NCBI GenBank assembly: GCA_030040865.1
Contig: JASHSX010000087.1
Span: 1-62,126 of the forward strand
Origin: Thermoplasmata archaeon
Lineage (GTDB): Archaea; Thermoplasmatota; Thermoplasmata; Lutacidiplasmatales; UBA184
DNA: 62,126 nt
Direction: 5' to 3'
In this document: positions 55,918-62,126 of the stretch, in pieces
Layout of the letters: the number at the start of each line of letters is the position of its first letter
Numbering within the stretch: the first letter of the stretch is position 1
Program-made: the position numbers and the translations under genes
The notes under the pieces: model-generated
What the model was told of the DNA's origin: nothing
Seen by the model: the letters and a program-made list of their open reading frames with translations, nothing else
Database searches by the model: none

Positions 55918-57057
55918 TCACAGCACGCCCATCTCGGTGAGTTTCTCCGGTAGGTAGTGGTCGGTCACGTAGTTGAGACCGTACTTCGCGAGCGACTGCT
56001 GCTCCGCCTTCTTGCCGTTCTTGAGCATCAGCTCGATCTCGGCGCGCCAATCGGCCGTGCCGAACCGGGGATCGGTGAGCTCCGCCTGGAGCGCCCGCAC
56101 GTCCTGGTCGGAGAGCTGGTCGTGGGGGAGGTCGTAGTTCTCGATGTCGGACGCGGTGACGCCCAGGAACTCGGCCGACGGGGTCGCGAGGTAGCTCGAG
56201 AGGTGGGCGGTCTTGATCGCCCCGTACGCGACGCTCGCGTAGATCCGGAACGACCAGGGGTCGCCGTCCGTGAAGACCACGACCGGGAGCTTCAACTCCT
56301 CCGTGATCCGCTTCAGGAATCGACGCGTCGAGCGCGCCGGCTGACCCTTGAGGTGGACGAGGATCGCCTTCTGCTTCTCGTCGAAATTGTTCTCCGCGAG
56401 GCGATCGACCATGCCGCCGCACTCGATCGCGATCACGAACTTCGCGTTCGTCCCGACGAACGAGATCTTCTCCTTCTCGACGTTGAACGGCAGCGAGTAC
56501 CCGCCGTCGCCGACGTCGTCCTTGCAGTTGATCGTCTTCACGACGCCCTTGCGGTTCTTCTCCTTGATCGTGAGGTCGCCGATGACCGACGCGCCGTTCT
56601 CCTCGGGATGGAGCCGGAAATCCTCGCGCAACCGCTCGCACATCACCTCCAGGTCCTCGATGAGGAGGTTCGACTCGTCCTCGCTGTGGAACTTCGCGTC
56701 CTCCCAGCCCTCGCTGATGTAGTACAGCTCCCGCAGGGTCGACGTCTTCTTGTCGACCGCCATCTCGTTGATGAAGTCGACGAGGTAGAACGTCCGCAGC
56801 AGCATGAGCGCCCCGTCGAGCTTTCGGGCGCTGCGGGTCCCCATCGCCTTCCCGAGCCGCCAGACCCCGTCCCGGGCCTGGAACGTCAGGTTCTGCTTGG
56901 TGCGGAGCGGAAGCCGCATGCGCGGGATCTCGCCGTTCCCGAGCTGTTCGTAGATCTGCCCGGCGAGGTCGAGGGTGGGGCGGAGGGCGTCCGCCCGGAC
57001 CTTGGGGAGGTCGTCGTCACTCTTCTTCGCTGGCGCGCGCGCCCGTTTCGGCGGCAT
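55918..57057 (-). CDS. top6A: DNA topoisomerase VI subunit A (Spo11-like)
   Basis: The 379-residue A subunit cuts both DNA strands through a Tyr. The winged-helix-like domain has KKTSTLRELYYISEGW, containing the catalytic Tyr within LYYIS (about 112-116). The Toprim fold has FVIAIECGGM with the acidic Glu and VVFTDGDPWSFRIYASV with the DxD pair. The protein works as A2B2 with subunit B in relaxing and decatenating DNA. The gene starts 41 bases inside the end of the top6B frame, a common overlap. Lys/Asp-rich N-terminus (residues 1-20) is disordered. Confidence 0.97.
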   Translation of the reverse strand: MPPKRARAPAKKSDDDLPKVRADALRPTLDLAGQIYEQLGNGEIPRMRLPLRTKQNLTFQARDGVWRLGKAMGTRSARKLDGALMLLRTFYLVDFINEMAVDKKTSTLRELYYISEGWEDAKFHSEDESNLLIEDLEVMCERLREDFRLHPEENGASVIGDLTIKEKNRKGVVKTINCKDDVGDGGYSLPFNVEKEKISFVGTNAKFVIAIECGGMVDRLAENNFDEKQKAILVHLKGQPARSTRRFLKRITEELKLPVVVFTDGDPWSFRIYASVAYGAIKTAHLSSYLATPSAEFLGVTASDIENYDLPHDQLSDQDVRALQAELTDPRFGTADWRAEIELMLKNGKKAEQQSLAKYGLNYVTDHYLPEKLTEMGVL

Positions 57058-59041
57058 CGTAGTCCACCTCCCCTTCGGGCGTCTCGCCCGTCGCGGCCGC
57101 TTCCTGGGCGGCCGCCTCCGCCGCCTCGACGATCGTCCGGGGCAGTCGCACGTCCCAGTCCCCGGGCAGCGGGTCGGCCCCGAGCACGTGCGCCTCGTCG
57201 ATCCCGGCGACGTACCAGTCGAAGTCGCTCGCGTCGATGTCGGACTTGGCGGGGAAGGTGACGGAGATCTCGGTCTTCCCGTTCGGGAGCAGCTTCGGCA
57301 GGGTCCACCACGCCCGTCCCAGCTCGGTCTCCGAACCCTCGGGAGCCGGATCGAACGTCGCCGTCGCGAAGACGTCCGGCGGGATCTCCACGAACAGTTC
57401 GAGGACGCGGGCGCGGGGCGTGTAGTTCGTGACGGTGACCGGGACCCGCACGCCGCTCGGCTCCTTCGCGATCTGCGTGTCGACGTTCACCACGTCCATG
57501 ATGCGGGTGATGACAGGGGTCAGGTCGGGTACGGGCTTCCCCACGAGACCGCTCGTCTTCTCGGCGAGCTTCGGGAGGATCCTCAGGATGATCTCGAACT
57601 TGTCGCTGGCGAACGACCGGCGGCTCATGCGCGAGAGGTGGGTCTTCAGGTGCCGGGCCGACGCCTGGAGGGCGAGGGTGAGCTCCTTGTCGATCTCCGG
57701 ATCCTCGGCGATCGCTTCCTTGGCCTCGCTGGTGAACGGGATCTTTGTCGAGGCGACGTGGACGAGGACGAGCGCCGGACCGGACGGGATCCCGGAGCCC
57801 CCCTTCTGGTCGAGGCCGTAGCGGCGCCAGTCCATCGTCGAGATCGCGTTCGTGATCGCACACGCGCCTTGCTGGAACAGGAGCGGAACGCGGTTCGCGA
57901 AGCGGAGGATCTGGACCGGTTGGTCGACCGGGAGCCCTCCGCCGTAGACGAGGCCGACCTCGACCATGAACGGGAATCCCCCCCGCACCTTCGGCGGGCG
58001 GGAGATCGGAGGCGCATAGAACTCCGGACGCAGCTCCCCGAGCACGTTCCGCAAGCCCCGCTTGATCAGCATCGAGCCGATCGGCGAGAGGCAGTCGGCG
58101 CTGGGCGCGACGAGCGACACCCCGTGGAGGGCCGCGAGGAGCCGTTCTTGCTCCTCGCCCTGGATCGACGCTGGTTTCTCCGAGGCTTTGCGCCGGGACG
58201 TGTCGAGGACCTCCCGGACCGCCCGGGCGCTCACGCCCTGGAGGTCCTTCGCGAGGAACTCTCCGAGGGTCGGCCGGCGCGTCCCCTTGAGCAGGTAACC
58301 GAGCTCCCCGAGCTCGAGGCCGTAGGGATGAGGCAGTGTCTCCTTCGAGACCGGTGGGAGCTCGGAGCTGGCGCGCTCGAACGTCACGCGGGTGCCGTCG
58401 GGCTCGACCAGGACGAGCCGGACGTGAGGGTTCACGATCGCGGTGCCGCGGAGGTATTCGTACGGCGACTGGCGGGCGCGCACGTAGCGGGCCTTGAGGA
58501 CGAGCTCGACGCGCGTGCCGTGCGGCCGGTCCCACAGCTCGAGGTCGTCGAGCGTCACCCGGGGGAGGTTCTTCTGGGTGTCCAGGAACAGCTCGAGCAC
58601 GTGGGCCGCCTCCTCCTCCTCGACCTTGGAGACGATCCGCGCGGGACGTGCCGTGGTCAGGTTCGCGTAGAGGACGGCCGCGGAGATGCCGATCCCCTGC
58701 TGCCCTCGCGCCTGGCGGTTCGCGTGGAACCGGGAGCCGTAGAGGAGTCGGGCGAAGACGTTCGGGATCTCGCGGCGAAGGATCCCGGGCCCGTTGTCGG
58801 TAACGGCGACCTTCAGCCGCTCGTCGGTCTCCTTCGAGATCTCGACCTGCACCTCGGGGAGGACCGACGCCTCCTCGCAGGAGTCGATGGAGTTGTCGAC
58901 AGCCTCCTTGACCGTCGTGAGCAGCGCACGCTGCGGGTTGTCGAAGCCGAGGATCTGCCGGTTGCGTTCGAAGAACTCGGCGACGGAGATCTCGCGCTGC
59001 TTCGCCGCCAGCTGCTGGGCGATGGTGGGAGCCTTCGGCAC
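57017..59041 (-). CDS. top6B: DNA topoisomerase VI subunit B (GHKL ATPase)
   Basis: The 674-residue B subunit has the GHKL nucleotide-binding fold: KEAVDNSIDSCEE (N box), VTDNGPGI (G1), GQQGIGISAAVLYA (G2, ATP lid) and PHGTRVELVL. A helix-two-turn-helix region follows (about 230-300, LGEFLAKDLQGVSARAVREVL), then the transducer domain with FRFANRVPLLFQQGACAIT and a C-terminal immunoglobulin-like domain. It drives strand passage with ATP. TATA box 27 bases before ATG 59041 and within the nitrilase gene's end. Topoisomerase VI is absent from Thermoplasma-type genomes. Confidence 0.97.
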   Translation of the reverse strand: MPKAPTIAQQLAAKQREISVAEFFERNRQILGFDNPQRALLTTVKEAVDNSIDSCEEASVLPEVQVEISKETDERLKVAVTDNGPGILRREIPNVFARLLYGSRFHANRQARGQQGIGISAAVLYANLTTARPARIVSKVEEEEAAHVLELFLDTQKNLPRVTLDDLELWDRPHGTRVELVLKARYVRARQSPYEYLRGTAIVNPHVRLVLVEPDGTRVTFERASSELPPVSKETLPHPYGLELGELGYLLKGTRRPTLGEFLAKDLQGVSARAVREVLDTSRRKASEKPASIQGEEQERLLAALHGVSLVAPSADCLSPIGSMLIKRGLRNVLGELRPEFYAPPISRPPKVRGGFPFMVEVGLVYGGGLPVDQPVQILRFANRVPLLFQQGACAITNAISTMDWRRYGLDQKGGSGIPSGPALVLVHVASTKIPFTSEAKEAIAEDPEIDKELTLALQASARHLKTHLSRMSRRSFASDKFEIILRILPKLAEKTSGLVGKPVPDLTPVITRIMDVVNVDTQIAKEPSGVRVPVTVTNYTPRARVLELFVEIPPDVFATATFDPAPEGSETELGRAWWTLPKLLPNGKTEISVTFPAKSDIDASDFDWYVAGIDEAHVLGADPLPGDWDVRLPRTIVEAAEAAAQEAAATGETPEGEVDYDAAETGARASEEE

Positions 59042-59063
59042 CGAGGAGACCGGGCCCGCCCCT

Positions 59064-59074
59064 CGCTATAAGTC
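59064..59074 (-). promoter_or_regulatory. TATA box of the top6BA operon
   Basis: GACTTATAGCG on the minus strand, 27 bases before the top6B ATG; it overlaps the stop region of the upstream nitrilase gene and gives a leaderless mRNA. Confidence 0.65.
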
Positions 59075-59902
59075 CCGTGTTCGAGTTGCGAGGGGTTCCG
59101 ACGTCGCCGGGCGGGTCGCGATGTCCCGGAGGACCGGCCGGAACGGCCGCCATCGAGCGGTGTCCGCGGGATCGAGCTCGACCACGGTGAGCGACTCCTC
59201 CGGCGCTCCGCCGGGAACCTCCAGGGATCGGAGCGCGATCGGCTCACCGCGGACGTCCCAAGCCCCCGACCCTCCCCCGAAGACGATCCCGTCCTCGACC
59301 CCGACCCGATTCACGAAGACGGCCGCGAGGCCGTTCTCGATCGCCCGCGCGGGGAGGAGCCGCTCGAACAGTCGGCGGCTCGTCACCGGCGACGCGGAGA
59401 TCACGACCAGGAGCTCCGCGCCGGCGAGGGCGAGGTCCCGGGAGACCTCCGGGAAGAAGGCGTCGTAGCAGATCTCGAAGCCGACCGGACGACCGGCGAC
59501 GCCGATCGGTCGGCTCGTCTCGGTCGGCGTGAAAACGGAACCCTCCTCGAACGGACCGAACGTGGGCAGGTACCGCTTCACCTGCTGCGCGACCGAGCCA
59601 TCGGGCCGAACCAGAAGGACCGTATTGTGAAGCTCGCCGGGTCGCTCGGTCGACGCGACCGGTGCACCAACCGCGATCGTCGTCCCCGCCTCGCGCGCGA
59701 TCGCGCGGAGCGACTCGGTCGCAGAGTCGCCCGGACGGAGCGCGTGGCGGTGGAACCGGTCGCCGATCCGGTACCCGCTCAGGAACAGCTCGGGAAAGAC
59801 CGCGAGGTCGCTGGGGCCGACCTTCACACAGGCCCGGATCCGTTCGACGTTGCGCTCGACATCCCCGGGAAACGGGGCGAGCTGGCCGAGCAGGAGGCGC
59901 AT
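59066..59902 (-). CDS. Carbon-nitrogen hydrolase (nitrilase superfamily)
   Basis: From ATG 59902 the 278-residue protein carries the Glu-Lys-Cys triad: Glu in LAVFPELFLSGY (about residue 40), Lys in VKRYLPTFGPFEEG (about 108), and Cys in PVGFEICYDAFFPE (about 145). This is the carbon-nitrogen hydrolase fold that hydrolyses amides or carbamates, perhaps in N-carbamoyl or deaminated glutathione repair. Substrate unknown. The start coincides with the end of the upstream membrane gene as TGATG, so both are coupled. In-frame sequence upstream is antisense or intergenic. Confidence 0.93.
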   Translation of the reverse strand: MRLLLGQLAPFPGDVERNVERIRACVKVGPSDLAVFPELFLSGYRIGDRFHRHALRPGDSATESLRAIAREAGTTIAVGAPVASTERPGELHNTVLLVRPDGSVAQQVKRYLPTFGPFEEGSVFTPTETSRPIGVAGRPVGFEICYDAFFPEVSRDLALAGAELLVVISASPVTSRRLFERLLPARAIENGLAAVFVNRVGVEDGIVFGGGSGAWDVRGEPIALRSLEVPGGAPEESLTVVELDPADTARWRPFRPVLRDIATRPATSEPLATRTRDL

Positions 59903-60366
59903 CAGTAGAAGTACCGGCGGACCGCGAGCAGGTAGACGAAGAGGATCACGAAGAGCAGGAAGAGCACAGTGATCGACCCGGTGAAGAACAGGTAGGCGGT
60001 CGTCGCGAACACGAGGACGATCGTCGTCCACAGGGCCCAGGTCTCCTGGCGCCAAAGCGCCGTCGCGATCACGAGCAGCGCGACGCCGAGCACCGACAGG
60101 ATCGCGGCTCCCAACAGATCGATCGTGGGTACGAGCTCGAAGACCGGAGGGACGACGTTCCCCACGATCGTGTTGATCAGGAAGAGGATGCCGGCCAGGA
60201 CCAGCACGATGGCGAGCAGCGCCAGGAGAACGGCGACGATCGCGACGCCGATCGGGAGCCGGGGGCGGACCGGGGTCGGCTCCCATCGTGGGGGAAGGTG
60301 ATCGTACTCGACCGTCCCGGCAGGAGAGGCGACGGCCGAACTGGCCGATGCGTTCGAGGACGACAC
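59902..60366 (-). CDS. Four-helix membrane protein
   Basis: A 154-residue protein: a disordered Ser/Pro-rich head (1-38), then about four helices (40-68, 80-100, 105-125, 128-147) and a short basic tail. GTG 60366 is the start. Its stop overlaps the nitrilase ATG. A TATA candidate (AAGCTACA) lies about 47 bases upstream. The family is unknown; it may anchor or assist the downstream nitrilase, but nothing supports that except the coupling. Confidence 0.72.
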   Translation of the reverse strand: MSSSNASASSAVASPAGTVEYDHLPPRWEPTPVRPRLPIGVAIVAVLLALLAIVLVLAGILFLINTIVGNVVPPVFELVPTIDLLGAAILSVLGVALLVIATALWRQETWALWTTIVLVFATTAYLFFTGSITVLFLLFVILFVYLLAVRRYFY

Positions 60367-60650
60367 GGGCGGGTGGCCTCCGACTCGCGAGCCCGAGTCC
60401 GGAAGATGTAGCTTTCGCTCGAAACGTATCGATCCCGGCGACGGGACGGTTCTCGACGGTCGGCGGAGGCCTCGAACAGCCGACCGGAGATTCTCCGGCG
60501 CGCCGAAGGGTAGACCACTCGAGGGGGCCGTCCCGTCCCGCTCGGGGACCGACGCGTCGCCCTAACGGGCCCTAGCCCGAACCGGAGACGACCGCTCGGT
60601 CCGGAGCGCCCGGTCCGGGGTCATCGCCCGAAAAAATGGCTGGATGAGCC
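60367..60650. other. Gap between divergent genes, no gene seen
   Basis: GC-rich spacer without a convincing reading frame. It holds the upstream region of the membrane gene at 60366 and the promoter of the exporter operon to the right. CGAAAAAATGG at about 60630-60640 may be part of the promoter region. Confidence 0.5.
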
Positions 60651-60659
60651 TATAAATAC
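60651..60659 (+). promoter_or_regulatory. TATA box of the ABC exporter operon
   Basis: TATAAATAC, close to the archaeal consensus, about 41 bases before the GTG at 60692. A leader of about 12 bases carries GGGGAG as ribosome site. Confidence 0.7.
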
Positions 60660-60691
60660 CACTCTTCCGAGTCGCGCGCCGGGGAGCCGCA

Positions 60692-61918
60692 GTGGGGGCG
60701 GTGCGCCGCGCGGTCCTGAACACCGTCCGCAAGCCTGCCCGCACCGCCACGGTCGTCGTCGTTATCGGGTTCGCGATCGCCATCTTCCTCACCATGTCGC
60801 TGGTGAGCAGCTCGATCGCGGGGCAGGGGAACTTCCTCTCGGGCAACGCCGCGAATCTCATCGAGATCGTGCCGGCCGGCTCCGGCGCGGGCGCCTTCTT
60901 CGGCGGAGGACCGGGGAACTCGATGAGCACCAGCGTGCTCTCGGAGATCCAGGGGACGTCGCAGGCGGCCGCGATCCAGCCGGTGGTGCAGTTCGTGAAC
61001 GGGACGTTCGGCGGGGGCGGGTCGCCGTCGACGTTCCCGACGATCGTCTACGGGGAGTACGCCAACCTGCCCCTGGTCGTGGGCACGACCATCAATCCGA
61101 CCATCACCGCCGGCCGAGCGCTCAACGGCAACGACGCGTCGGCGATGGTCGCCGAGGTCGGGAGCACCTTCGCGACCGATCACTCGGTGTCGGTCGGCAG
61201 CACGCTCGGGCTGAACGGCACGACCGTCACGGTCGTGGGGATCTTCTCCACGGGCGCACCGTTCCTGTCCTCCAGCGTGGTCGTCCCGTTCCAGGCCGGC
61301 CAGACGATCGCAGCGACGAGCGACATGCACGAAGTGTTCGTGACGGCCGCCGCGGCCGGGGACGTGAACTCCGTCGCCGCGGCGCTCCAGGCGAAGGTCG
61401 GGGACTCCTACGAGGTCGAGCCGCTCTCGTCGATCGCGAGCCAGATCCAGAGCTCGCTCGACAGCATCTACGACAGCAGCCAGACGGGGCTGTACCTCTC
61501 GCTGCTCACGGGCGCGGTCGTGATGGTGTTCGTGATGGTCCTCGCGATGCGCGAGCGGACGAAAGAGATCGGGGTGATGAAGGCGATCGGGTTCCGCAAC
61601 CGGAGCATCATCACCCAGTTCGCGGTCGAGTCGATGGTCGTCGCCGTCGTGGGGTTCGGGGTCGGGGTCGGCCTCGCCGACCTGCTCGCGCCCACGATCA
61701 GCGATCTCGTCCTCGGTCAGGGCGGCGCGTTCGGGGGCGGACCCGGGGGCGGCGGCGGACGCTTCGGCCTGTTCGGCCGGGGCTTCCCTTTCAATCCCTC
61801 GCCGGAACTGATCGTCGGGACGCTCGCGGTCGCGGTGGGACTGGGAGTCCTGGGCGCCCTGTACCCGATCGTTCGGGCGATCCGGCTCCGACCGGCGGAG
61901 GCGCTGCGGTATGAGTGA
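60692..61918 (+). CDS. MacB/FtsX-type ABC transporter permease
   Basis: The 408-residue permease has a first helix (VVVVIGFAIAIFLTMSLV, about 22-39), a large extracytoplasmic MacB periplasmic-core domain (about 45-270: MSTSVLSEIQG, GAPFLSSSVVVPF), and three C-terminal helices in the FtsX domain (LSLLTGAVVMVFVMVLAM, with MRERTKEIGVMKAIGFRNRSI, VAVVGFGVGVGLADLLA, and LAVAVGLGVLGALYPIVRAI ending RPAEALRYE). MacB-type proteins are mechanotransmitters that move lipoproteins, peptides or toxins. A Gly-rich insertion (GGGPGGGGGRFG) stands before the last helix. GTG start; the ATPase gene overlaps it by eight bases. Confidence 0.94.
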   Translation: MGAVRRAVLNTVRKPARTATVVVVIGFAIAIFLTMSLVSSSIAGQGNFLSGNAANLIEIVPAGSGAGAFFGGGPGNSMSTSVLSEIQGTSQAAAIQPVVQFVNGTFGGGGSPSTFPTIVYGEYANLPLVVGTTINPTITAGRALNGNDASAMVAEVGSTFATDHSVSVGSTLGLNGTTVTVVGIFSTGAPFLSSSVVVPFQAGQTIAATSDMHEVFVTAAAAGDVNSVAAALQAKVGDSYEVEPLSSIASQIQSSLDSIYDSSQTGLYLSLLTGAVVMVFVMVLAMRERTKEIGVMKAIGFRNRSIITQFAVESMVVAVVGFGVGVGLADLLAPTISDLVLGQGGAFGGGPGGGGGRFGLFGRGFPFNPSPELIVGTLAVAVGLGVLGALYPIVRAIRLRPAEALRYE

Positions 61919-62126
61919 CGTTGCCGTAGCCGGACCGGCCGCGCCGGCGAACGGCTCGCCGATCATCTCCCTGATCGACGTGAGGAAGGAGTTCCGGATC
62001 CGGGGCAAGCCGCCCGTCGAGGCGCTGCGGGGCGCGAACCTCTCCGTCCCCCGCGGCTCGATGGTGGCGATCAAGGGGCCGAGCGGGAGCGGCAAGACGA
62101 CGCTGCTCCACCTGATCGGCGCCCTC
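61911..62126 (+). CDS. ABC transporter ATP-binding protein, N-terminal part (cut by window edge)
   Basis: The first 72 codons of the ATPase partner of the MacB-like permease. After an Ala/Pro-rich lead come LIDVRKEFRI (A-loop region) and the Walker A motif GPSGSGKTTLL at about residues 58-68. The rest lies beyond the window. The ATG lies within the permease's last codons (eight-base overlap), showing an operon. Confidence 0.92.
   Translation, partial: MSDVAVAGPAAPANGSPIISLIDVRKEFRIRGKPPVEALRGANLSVPRGSMVAIKGPSGSGKTTLLHLIGAL

Noticed and set aside
55957..57261. Long open frame on the plus strand opposite top6A
   Set aside because: Antisense shadow of a confirmed gene, Val/Leu/Asp/Arg-rich, without domain marks.
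1..62126. CRISPR arrays, insertion sequences, rRNA genes, prophage
   Set aside because: No regularly spaced direct repeats, transposase or integrase motifs, or rRNA sequence were recognised on reading both strands.

Overview
This 62 kb window is gene-dense, very GC-rich archaeal chromosome. Archaeal marker genes are spread across it: both subunits of DNA topoisomerase VI, an AglB/STT3 oligosaccharyltransferase, elongation factor 1-beta beside a small zinc-finger protein, a CTP-type riboflavin kinase fused to a winged helix, the archaeosine radical-SAM enzyme RaSEA, TiaS, an Sm-like protein, a tiny eL41-like ribosomal protein, and a tRNA-His with a bulge-helix-bulge intron. Many genes have a TATA-like box 26-30 bases upstream of the start codon, as expected of leaderless archaeal transcripts. 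Gene content and high GC suggest an uncultured Thermoplasmatota-like euryarchaeote. Topoisomerase VI argues against Thermoplasmatales in the strict sense. The placement is inference.

Layout. 1-5.5 kb: a truncated cysteine desulfurase coupled to an M20 amidohydrolase, a HAD phosphatase, an NTF2-like protein, a polytopic membrane protein and a beta-lactamase-fold hydrolase. 5.6-7.7 kb: a visibly AT-richer patch with two orphan membrane or secreted proteins and little else. 7.7-15.8 kb: DnaK without partners, citrate synthase, an RNA/cofactor operon (Sm-like protein, riboflavin kinase, RaSEA, NAD synthetase), a TPD-motif nuclease-like protein and HisRS. 15.8-22 kb, minus strand: a zinc-ribbon helical protein, HtpX, TiaS and a two-subunit 2-oxoacid:ferredoxin oxidoreductase. 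22.2-30 kb: a large anchored secreted protein, then a tightly coupled operon LeuA/homocitrate synthase-LeuC-LeuD-LeuB-thiolase-DUF35.

30-37.5 kb: a giant 2197-residue AglB whose catalytic part is fused to an ectodomain of more than 1200 residues. It overlaps by four bases a second sequon-rich membrane-anchored protein. 37.5-47.8 kb: zinc finger plus EF-1-beta, YdjM-like membrane protein, aldo-keto reductase, hydrolases, cupin, SDR, thioredoxin-like protein, IF2B-like protein, esterase, small membrane proteins and a methyltransferase. 48.1-62.1 kb: tRNA-His with intron, HAD phosphatase, CoaBC, ZIP transporter, succinyl-CoA synthetase (SucCD), eL41-like gene, O-methyltransferase, aquaporin, topoisomerase VI, nitrilase, and the start of a MacB-like ABC exporter operon.

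Citrate synthase, 2-oxoacid:ferredoxin oxidoreductase and SucCD together indicate a TCA-type pathway with ferredoxin-linked oxidation. Thiolase and DUF35 may feed acetoacetyl-CoA to isoprenoid synthesis or take part in beta-oxidation. The most unusual items are the AglB fusion with its companion and the T-loop intron of tRNA-His. No CRISPR array, insertion sequence, rRNA or prophage was seen.
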